A stretch of DNA of 11,962 nt from the NCBI GenBank assembly GCA_020850025.1, contig JADZFI010000192.1:1-11962 (forward strand). Reading direction: 5' to 3'. The translations under genes and the position numbers were made by a program. Shown piece after piece: positions 6,651 to 11,962 of the stretch (its first letter is position 1; every line of letters begins with the position of its first letter). The stretch comes from Saprospiraceae bacterium. Lineage in GTDB: Bacteria > Bacteroidota > Bacteroidia > Chitinophagales > Saprospiraceae. The notes below the pieces were generated by a model. The model saw nothing but the letters and a program-made list of their open reading frames with translations, was not told the origin of the DNA and searched no databases.

Positions 6651-6685
6651 GAACCCCGCTGAAGTTAAATCTTTCAGCGGGGTTC
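6651..6685 (-). terminator. Terminator hairpin after the Omp28-like gene
   Basis: A perfect 13-bp inverted repeat, GAACCCCGCTGAA (6651-6663) with TTCAGCGGGGTTC (6673-6685), has a 9-nt loop. It lies 20 bp after the stop codon of the Omp28-like gene. On the minus strand the stem is followed by TTTGTTG, a moderate U-tract. Confidence 0.8.
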
Positions 6686-6704
6686 TGCACTATTTTTTGT
6701 CGTT

Positions 6705-7535
6705 CTAATCTATCACGTACTTTTCAGCAGCCTGAATAACCTCCTTGTCCGGATTTCCGCCCCGGTGCACATAGGCTACTACGCTGCAATGGTGCTCATC
6801 GAAATCGGCCGGAAGGGTAACGGTGTAGGTTTTGGTAATCAGTGCGCCGGCTTCCAATGGTTCGACAATGACATCGCCGGTTGGGGCCGACACTACATCG
6901 CGCACCACGTGCCGGTGTACGTAGTCTGGAACCAGGGTATTCCCGTTCAGTTGTGGATCACGGATGCTGTCCTGGGAAATGAGCACCGTCAGACGGTGTT
7001 GCCCGTTCAAATCCTGGTCGGGTAGCATGTCTATTTTGATATTGAGACTGCGGGAATTGTGGTCAAAGGTATTGCTAATAGAAAGCGCCATAGTTGCATC
7101 CACGAGCAGATCCTGAGCCACTTCCCCACCCCAACGAGTGTGAGGGGTGATAAAAGGAGATATTTCAGCTGACAACAATCGGCGATTAATGGCTGCGGTT
7201 GGCAACCCTTCCTGTGGGCCAACATAGTTGGCCAGTTCCTGAACCTCTGGAGAGCGAAAATCGTATTGGCTGGAGGCATAAGGTATGGTAAAATTGGCAG
7301 CAGCAGCGTGCAGCGATACTATGATCAGCCTGTCCTTGCCGTATTGTTGCTGCATGGCCACCAGGGTCTGTGTTCCAACCGGGCAGTTTTGGCAACGCAC
7401 ACCGGTAGCTTCTTCCACGAGCACCGTGCGGCCGGAAATGTTCAAACTTGGGTCGGGTATGGTTATGGGCTCTTCCTTGCAGGCTGCAAACAGTCCGAGA
7501 ACGGCAGCCAGCGAGAGTAGATGTATTTTATTCAT
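6705..7535 (-). CDS. Omp28-related lipoprotein with thioredoxin-like CXXC
   Basis: A 276-residue lipoprotein. The signal peptide MNKIHLLSLAAVLGLFAAC ends in a lipobox with C19 as the acylated residue. The next residues, KEEP, are charged and resemble the surface-export signals that follow the lipid Cys in some Bacteroidota lipoproteins. The N-terminal half has a thioredoxin-like layout: VLVEEATGVRCQNCPVG with C48-QN-C51, a following helix and strand (KDRLIIVSLHA), then GLPTAAINRR with the probable cis-Pro at P112. The C-terminal half is a beta-rich domain (about 140-276) with one more Cys, C250. This matches the Omp28 family of Porphyromonas and relatives, whose function is unclear. The ATG at 7535 was chosen over one at 7547 because it starts the signal peptide cleanly. 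It lies 49 bp behind the DUF6029 gene, probably in one operon. Confidence 0.88.
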   Translation of the reverse strand: MNKIHLLSLAAVLGLFAACKEEPITIPDPSLNISGRTVLVEEATGVRCQNCPVGTQTLVAMQQQYGKDRLIIVSLHAAAANFTIPYASSQYDFRSPEVQELANYVGPQEGLPTAAINRRLLSAEISPFITPHTRWGGEVAQDLLVDATMALSISNTFDHNSRSLNIKIDMLPDQDLNGQHRLTVLISQDSIRDPQLNGNTLVPDYVHRHVVRDVVSAPTGDVIVEPLEAGALITKTYTVTLPADFDEHHCSVVAYVHRGGNPDKEVIQAAEKYVID

Positions 7536-7584
7536 AACAACAAGCATTTACTTAATGACTGAAAAGGAGGGCATTGCCCCTATG

Positions 7585-9255
7585 TTAGAAGGTAGAATTC
7601 AGCGTAAGACGCACACCGTGGAAAGCCGGCTCCAAACGACAGATACCGCCGGCACAGTTGATGCCCTCCACCTGCTTGACGTACGCCAGCGAAACCCGGT
7701 TGGATTTGCGCGAATACACTACGCCTACAGAAGGAAAATGCGTGCCGTCGTATTTTACCTTGTCTTTCGCTTTTTCCGGACTCAGTTTCGGATCCAGACT
7801 TCCGTGCTTGAGCTTGTACATATCCGACGCATAAAAGATCCAGTGCGGCGCCAGACCCACTTCCACCAGACCGTTCACCCATGAGCCGAATTCATCGTCG
7901 GTGGCAAGGTATTGAGCCTCAACACGGATGGATTTGCGTGGGGAGAATTTGTACAAAAACTCTCCATAAGGCGTGATGGCATCCACATACTTGTCTTTGC
8001 CCTGATAAACAAAGATATTGTATTTCAGGATTTGAACGCCGCCGATGACTTGCCATTTGCGCTTTTGCCGGTAGGTAAATTCCGGGGTGATCTCCCGGTA
8101 CAACTCTGTGCCGTCCAGGAACTGAATATCGGAGAAATTGAGCCCCACCGAGAGCTTTTTATTGAGTTTATAGCGCACATCTAGTTGTATGGCCTGCTCG
8201 CCCAGTTCCTGAGTAGCGGGAGCAAAACGCGCGGTGAGGCGGTAGGTGTTCTGCTTGGCCATAGGAGGCAGGAAATTGATAGGCCCCTGTATGCCCAGGG
8301 CATTGGGGTTTTGCCGGAAGGAAAAATCCTTGGTGCGCTTGGCCTCCAGGGTAATGCCCAGCCCTTTTTGGGAATAAGACAAACTGGAATAAACGGTGTA
8401 TCCTTCGCGATTGACCAGTTTGCCCAGCGCAGTGTCTATATCCGAACCAACGAGAATTGAGCGCGGGGCAAGGGGGTCGTAAATCACATCTTTGGTTTTA
8501 CCGGCCGCTTCTATGTACCAGGTAAAATTGCCGGCCGTAAGGGTATTGTAAAGGGTAGCCGCATAGGTATTGTACTGCAAATCAATTTGCTCCTCTTTGA
8601 AATACCCCGCCACCTCAAACCGGGCATCGTCAATATTTTCGGAGGTGTAGGTGCGACCCACAATGCCGGCGCCAGGCGCCAGCGTGAAATTTTTGGTGGA
8701 ATCGGGCTTGATGAATCCCTCAATGGCGCCACCGCGCAATATGGTGCCGTACCGGCTGAACTGTTGTTTCTGCCGACCGGTGAATGCCTTTATCTTCCAG
8801 TCGTCGTTGATTTTATAGCCCACCTGTGCACCAAACAGGGCGTTGTCGATCATCAGCGCGCGCTCTTCGTAAGAACGGTAAATAATGCCCGAGCCGATTT
8901 GGTCGTACAAGTACCCGCCCGAAATATCAAACTTGTCAATCTGCTTGCGAACATACCAGCGACCAATCCCGACATCGGAGTAAGAGGCATTGGGATTCAG
9001 CAGGTTGGAATTATTGAACATGTCGAAACGCATGCCCGCATCCAGTCCGTTGTGGGAATAATTCAGTGTAAGCCAGGTCTCTGCACCAAATTTTTGGTAG
9101 TCGTATTGCGGAATACCGGCCGTGCCCAGCACCGAATCAGCGGCGAAAAAGAAGTTGCCATTAGCCTGAAGACTGCCGGTTATATGGGAGAAATTTTGCG
9201 ATATACCAGAAAAAGCAAGCGTCAGAAAGGTCAGGGAAAAAATCAGATGTTTCAT
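7585..9255 (-). CDS. DUF6029-type outer-membrane beta-barrel protein
   Basis: A 556-residue protein with a Sec signal peptide (MKHLIFSLTFLTLAFSGISQ) and a body of alternating polar/aromatic beta strands typical of an outer-membrane barrel. It ends in LTLNSTF, with the terminal Phe expected of a barrel assembled by the Bam machinery. Early strands include the sequence TWLTLNYSHNGLDAGMRFDM and IGRWYVRKQIDKFDISGGYL, reminiscent of Bacteroidota DUF6029 proteins. It contains only two Cys residues, C534 and C539 in CAGGIC, in the last loop before the final strand. No plug or TonB box is seen, so transport is not demonstrated; its role is unknown. It precedes the Omp28-like CXXC lipoprotein on the same strand by 49 bp, which suggests they work together. 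A TAnnTTTG promoter element lies about 23 bp upstream of the ATG at 9255. Confidence 0.85.
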   Translation of the reverse strand: MKHLIFSLTFLTLAFSGISQNFSHITGSLQANGNFFFAADSVLGTAGIPQYDYQKFGAETWLTLNYSHNGLDAGMRFDMFNNSNLLNPNASYSDVGIGRWYVRKQIDKFDISGGYLYDQIGSGIIYRSYEERALMIDNALFGAQVGYKINDDWKIKAFTGRQKQQFSRYGTILRGGAIEGFIKPDSTKNFTLAPGAGIVGRTYTSENIDDARFEVAGYFKEEQIDLQYNTYAATLYNTLTAGNFTWYIEAAGKTKDVIYDPLAPRSILVGSDIDTALGKLVNREGYTVYSSLSYSQKGLGITLEAKRTKDFSFRQNPNALGIQGPINFLPPMAKQNTYRLTARFAPATQELGEQAIQLDVRYKLNKKLSVGLNFSDIQFLDGTELYREITPEFTYRQKRKWQVIGGVQILKYNIFVYQGKDKYVDAITPYGEFLYKFSPRKSIRVEAQYLATDDEFGSWVNGLVEVGLAPHWIFYASDMYKLKHGSLDPKLSPEKAKDKVKYDGTHFPSVGVVYSRKSNRVSLAYVKQVEGINCAGGICRLEPAFHGVRLTLNSTF

Positions 9256-9277
9256 GCAAACAAGGATGGATATCCGG

Positions 9278-9285
9278 CAAAGGTA
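9278..9285 (-). promoter_or_regulatory. -7 element for the DUF6029-Omp28 operon
   Basis: Reads TACCTTTG on the minus strand, an exact TAnnTTTG match 23 bp upstream of the start codon at 9255. The -33 TTG is not evident. The region 9256-9496 is a divergent promoter region shared with the norC-like gene. Confidence 0.5.
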
Positions 9286-9386
9286 ATTTCCCCTGAAAAT
9301 CTGCGCTTCTTTTGATCGGTAAATTGGTCCGCGGCCGACAAAAAGCCTTTAAAACATGCCGCGAAGGTAAAATATTTAGGACTAAC

Positions 9387-9416
9387 TTGTCTTAAATTAA
9401 TTTATTTCTAACTTTG
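9387..9416 (+). promoter_or_regulatory. Promoter of the norC/norB-like operon with central palindrome
   Basis: The -33 TTG at 9387-9389 and -7 TAACTTTG at 9409-9416 are 19 bp apart, an excellent Bacteroidota promoter. The spacer holds the perfect 12-bp palindrome TAAATTAATTTA (9393-9404), placed where a bound regulator would compete with RNA polymerase. The predicted transcript start is near 9422, leaving about 75 nt of leader. Confidence 0.72.
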
Positions 9417-9496
9417 CCTTGTTTCGAATTTAAAACATCAGAAGCTATCCCAAAACGCCCTTGCGCCTGCGCGCCTGTCAACGTTTCTTTATCCTC

Positions 9497-9901
9497 TTGA
9501 AAAAAATAACCATACTTGTTTTCCTGCTTGCCGGATTCCTCGGTTTTTCGATGAGTATATATATGATACCTCCAGAGGGGCTGTCCAGATCTGCCGAGGC
9601 TGGACAGGGCCGTTTGGTCTGGCAGCGGTATAATTGTCAGGCCTGCCACCAATTGTACGGGCTTGGCGGATACCTTGGACCTGATTTATCAAACGTCATG
9701 TCGGCCCCTGGGAAAGGAGAGCCACTGGTGCGGGCGTTTCTTAAGTCGCCCCCCTCCCTTATGCCGTCCTTTCACCTTACGGAAGAGGAAACAGAACAAT
9801 TAATGGCTTTTCTGAGAGAAACAGATGCGAGTGGTTCCGCTGCACCGCATGATTTCATTATTTTACCCAGCGGCATGATCAAAAACAATAAAACAAGATG
9901 A
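9497..9901 (+). CDS. norC: NorC-like membrane-anchored cytochrome c
   Basis: A 134-residue monohaem cytochrome c that should pass electrons to the membrane subunit encoded next. A single N-terminal membrane helix (about 4-22, ITILVFLLAGFLGFSMSIY) anchors a periplasmic domain. The domain has GRLVWQRYNCQACH (C47, C50, H51), then LYGLGGYLGPDLSNV, and MPSFHLTEEE, where M89 is the likely sixth haem ligand. The spacing and the motifs GRLVW, P-D/E-LSNV and MPxFHL match the small subunit of cytochrome c-dependent nitric oxide reductase. The start is uncertain: TTG at 9497 keeps the membrane helix with a KK lead. A TTG at 9461 would add 12 residues encoded by GCGCC-rich word-like DNA, and the ATG at 9551 would remove the helix. 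The stop overlaps the next gene's start (ATGA), implying translational coupling. Confidence 0.88.
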   Translation: MKKITILVFLLAGFLGFSMSIYMIPPEGLSRSAEAGQGRLVWQRYNCQACHQLYGLGGYLGPDLSNVMSAPGKGEPLVRAFLKSPPSLMPSFHLTEEETEQLMAFLRETDASGSAAPHDFIILPSGMIKNNKTR

Positions 9902-11217
9902 GGCTGCCCACCGGTGAGAGATATTTGTATGCCGCCCTGGCATTCCTGTGCCTGGGCCTTTTTTTCGGCCTGACAGCAGGTATTTATTACCTCGGTTTCG
10001 ACAACCTTTCCTGGTTGCCCGGTTTTGAAATGCTGAGACCCCTGCATGTTACTTCCATTATGCTTTGGATTTTGATGGGGGCAACCGGTTGCGTTTATAC
10101 GTGCTTGAGCATGTTGGACAATCTTTATTCCCGGGGGCTTGCTGCTCAGGCACAGGGTTGGCTTTGGGCTATCGCCGCTGCCGGTATTTTTTGGTCGTAT
10201 TCCAAGGGCCATTTTGGTGGGCGGGAATATTGGGAGTTTAATCCGGTTTGGGCCCTGCCCATTGCCCTGGCCTGGCTTCTGTTTTTGTATCAATTCCTCC
10301 GAAGCGTACGAAATATCCGGAACTGGCCGGTATATCTGTGGATGTGGACGAGCGGCATCTTCTTCTTTCTGTTTGCTTTTACAGAAAGCTACCTGTGGAT
10401 ATTCCCGTATTTCAGGGAACATTTTGTGACCGACATGACGGTGCAATGGAAATCCAACGGATCGTTGGTGGGCGCATGGAATCAGCTGCTTTACGGCACT
10501 TCCTTTTTCCTGATGGAACGTATCAGCAAAAACACAGATGCAACAAGGAACCGGCTGGCTTTTGCCATGTATTTTCTGGGACTTTTCAACCTGATGTTCA
10601 ACTGGGGCCATCATATTTATACCCTCCCCACCGCAGCCTATGTGCGATACACCGGCTACCTGGTAAGCATGACAGAATGGATCATATTTGCCCGAATTAT
10701 TTATTTGTGGAAAAACAGTCTTGAAGAAGGACAGAAGCATTTTCATTATTTCCCATACCGCTTTCTGATGGCCGCCGATGTTTGGTTGTTGTTGAACCTC
10801 GGCCAGGCACTGCTGATGTCTATACCGGCCTTTAACCTGTATACGCATGGCACCCATGTAACGGTTGCTCATGCCATGGGCACTACCATCGGAATTAACA
10901 GTATGATCCTTTTTGCGGCCTGCTATATGTTCCTCGACCAGGGACGAATGCCCGGCTGGTTTCTGCGCAATATGTTTTGGCTGGCACAAGCCTCCCTGCT
11001 GTTGTTCTGGCTTGCACTGAATGGCGCCGGGATTATGAAAGGGCTCTGGCAAAGAGACCCCGAAAACACGGCTTTTGCAGTAATGATGAAGCAATTGCGC
11101 CCCTTTTTCTATGCTTTTTGGATTGCCGGCCTGGGGCTGGCCATAGCCCTTGGGGCACTGGCAATAAATCTCTTACGCACAGCAAGCACCAGAATGAAGC
11201 CGGTTATGGAAAAATAG
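9898..11217 (+). CDS. NorB-like haem-copper superfamily subunit with altered active-site ligands
   Basis: A 439-residue polytopic membrane protein, about 12 helices, related to NorB and to cbb3-type oxidase subunit I. Conserved features are H50 in RPLHV (low-spin haem ligand, helix II), the motif GREYWEFNP (108-116), H238-H239 in NWGHHIYTLP (metal-B ligands), E260 in SMTEW (matching the active-site Glu280 of Pseudomonas NorB), and H325 in THGTHVTVAHAM (haem b3 ligand). Missing features are the helix VI His and Glu of NorB. The aligned stretch VQWKSNGSLVGAW (182-194) contains neither, with G188 where CcoN has its His. M327 replaces the second low-spin haem His. Together with the NorC-like subunit it most likely forms a NO reductase-type complex of a non-classical kind; NO reduction is inferred, not shown. 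No norD or norQ gene is in the window. Confidence 0.85.
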   Translation: MRLPTGERYLYAALAFLCLGLFFGLTAGIYYLGFDNLSWLPGFEMLRPLHVTSIMLWILMGATGCVYTCLSMLDNLYSRGLAAQAQGWLWAIAAAGIFWSYSKGHFGGREYWEFNPVWALPIALAWLLFLYQFLRSVRNIRNWPVYLWMWTSGIFFFLFAFTESYLWIFPYFREHFVTDMTVQWKSNGSLVGAWNQLLYGTSFFLMERISKNTDATRNRLAFAMYFLGLFNLMFNWGHHIYTLPTAAYVRYTGYLVSMTEWIIFARIIYLWKNSLEEGQKHFHYFPYRFLMAADVWLLLNLGQALLMSIPAFNLYTHGTHVTVAHAMGTTIGINSMILFAACYMFLDQGRMPGWFLRNMFWLAQASLLLFWLALNGAGIMKGLWQRDPENTAFAVMMKQLRPFFYAFWIAGLGLAIALGALAINLLRTASTRMKPVMEK

Positions 11218-11233
11218 ACCATGCCATGAGCTG

Positions 11234-11312
11234 TTTTCCTGCGCATTCTTCCAGAAACATTTCAATGTAAAAACTGCATTGACGGAAAATATTTCGTTTC
11301 TTCGCAGGAAAA
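11234..11312. repeat. Nested inverted repeats between norB-like and sensor genes
   Basis: Three concentric inverted repeats share one centre: TTTTCCTGCG (11234-11243) with CGCAGGAAAA (11303-11312), GAAAC (11254-11258) with GTTTC (11296-11300), and TCAATG (11262-11267) with CATTGA (11277-11282). Together they could form an extended imperfect stem in RNA or a cruciform in DNA. There is no U-tract directly after it on either strand, so it is not a classical terminator. It lies in the 121-bp gap, in which no TAnnTTTG promoter is found. Confidence 0.55.
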
Positions 11313-11338
11313 TCATCCGTTCACCAACCACAGTGGCC

Positions 11339-11962
11339 ATGAATTGGGCATTCAGCATCCAGCAAAAATTAAAAGCAGCGGCACTTCTGGGCACCGTATG
11401 TGTCCTGGTTCTGCTCACTAATTTAAAAGGCAGACAAGATATTGACGAACTCGGAAGTTCCTTCTCCTCCGTGTACAAGGACCGGCTGGTGGTGGAAGGC
11501 TATATCTATGAGTTGTCGAGCCACCTGTACCAGAAAAAGCTCCTGCTCGACAACCATACCGGGTTCAGCACCTCTCAGTTGGGGCTGAATTTCTATACTC
11601 ACAACAACGCTATCAGTGGTTTGCTGACGGATTATGAAAAAACCAGGCTCACCAAGGAAGAGTCGGTTTGTTTGCGGAATTTCAAAGCGGATGTGGCTGC
11701 TTTGCAGGAGCTGGAGTACAAATACCTGAAGGTTTTACAGGAACAATCTGCGGAATGCATCACCCATGCCCAAATTGATGAGCGCTTTACCGCCGCATCA
11801 GAGAACCTGGAGCATCTTTCCCGCATTCAGTTGTCGGAAGGAAAATTACTCAACGAACACACCCAGCGTATTGTCTACGGCTCCACACTGCTCACCAGTT
11901 TCGAGATGGTGGTGCTGATTGCCATTGGTGTGTTGCTGCAGTCGCTGGTGATGGCAGGTAAA
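11339..11962 (+). CDS. MCP-type four-helix-bundle sensor protein, runs off the right edge
   Basis: 208 residues without a stop. A short cytoplasmic start (MNWAFSIQQKLKAAALLG) leads into membrane helix 1 (about 12-28). A long extracytoplasmic, charged, helical region follows, with heptad-like Leu spacing (YKDRLVVEGYIYELSSHLYQ, then YEKTRLTKEE, then LQELEYKYLKVLQE, then ENLEHLSRIQL). Membrane helix 2 comes near 187-205 (FEMVVLIAIGVLLQSLVMAG). This is the layout of the 4HB_MCP ligand-binding module of chemoreceptors and sensor kinases. In Bacteroidota there are stand-alone proteins of about 200-220 residues with this layout and no HAMP or signalling domain, and this one may be nearly complete at the edge; alternatively HAMP and output domains follow outside. 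It lies 121 bp after the norB-like gene on the same strand, so a link to that pathway is possible but unproven. Confidence 0.8.
   Translation, partial: MNWAFSIQQKLKAAALLGTVCVLVLLTNLKGRQDIDELGSSFSSVYKDRLVVEGYIYELSSHLYQKKLLLDNHTGFSTSQLGLNFYTHNNAISGLLTDYEKTRLTKEESVCLRNFKADVAALQELEYKYLKVLQEQSAECITHAQIDERFTAASENLEHLSRIQLSEGKLLNEHTQRIVYGSTLLTSFEMVVLIAIGVLLQSLVMAGK

Noticed and set aside
5391..6662. Long open frame on the plus strand opposite the acyl-CoA dehydrogenase
   Set aside because: The minus strand encodes a complete, motif-perfect enzyme. The opposite frame is His/Gly/Phe-rich with no recognisable domain and is a by-product of codon bias.
7536..7584. Weak GGGC/GCCC hairpin followed by TCCTTTT in the DUF6029-Omp28 gap as a terminator
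   Set aside because: The stem is only 4-5 bp and no promoter match lies between the two genes, so co-transcription remains the simpler reading.
9772..11094. Long open frame on the minus strand opposite the norC/norB-like genes
   Set aside because: Composition rich in Gln, His, Pro and Lys with no family features; the plus strand encodes coherent membrane helices and haem motifs.

Overview
The window looks like a chromosomal piece of a Bacteroidota genome, probably from the Saprospiria/Chitinophagia side. The evidence is a type IX secretion (T9SS) C-terminal sorting domain, Omp28-type and DUF6029-type envelope proteins, a DUF6913 protein next to dapA, and several matches to the Bacteroidota promoter element TAnnTTTG. 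Shine-Dalgarno sequences are largely absent. Ten protein genes are visible; two run off the edges. I saw no rRNA, tRNA, CRISPR array, prophage or transposase gene.

Layout. Positions 1-1047 (minus): a DUF6913 gene followed 28 bp later by dapA (lysine/diaminopimelate pathway), cut by the left edge. Positions 1048-1354: a 307-bp gap with three kinds of short-word repeat, a promoter for the DUF6913-dapA pair and a strong terminator for the next gene. Positions 1355-3166 (minus): a secreted protein with four CHRD-like repeats and a T9SS tail. Positions 3167-3338: a divergent promoter region. Positions 3339-4469 (plus): a GT4 glycosyltransferase, probably on a leaderless mRNA. Positions 4455-4582: a bipartite inverted repeat that looks like a miniature transposable element. 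It overlaps the 3' ends of two convergent genes and supplies both stop codons. Positions 4568-5371 (minus): an MscS-type channel whose usual C-terminal end is missing at that repeat. Positions 5427-6578 (minus): an acyl-CoA dehydrogenase. Positions 6705-9255 (minus): a two-gene unit, a DUF6029 beta-barrel followed by an Omp28-like thioredoxin-fold lipoprotein. Positions 9256-9496: a second divergent promoter region. Positions 9497-11217 (plus): a translationally coupled NorC-like cytochrome c and NorB-like haem-copper subunit. Positions 11339-11962 (plus): a four-helix-bundle sensor protein that runs off the right edge.

The most unusual locus is the norC/norB-like pair. The small subunit looks like an ordinary NorC. 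The large subunit keeps the low-spin haem His of helix II, the His-His pair, the haem b3 His and the active-site Glu. It lacks the helix VI His and Glu that bind the non-haem iron in classical NorB, and has Met where the second low-spin haem His is expected. It may be a non-canonical NO reductase or a reductase-derived protein with another job. The MITE-like element and the collection of different word repeats in the gaps are the other structures that gene calls do not explain.
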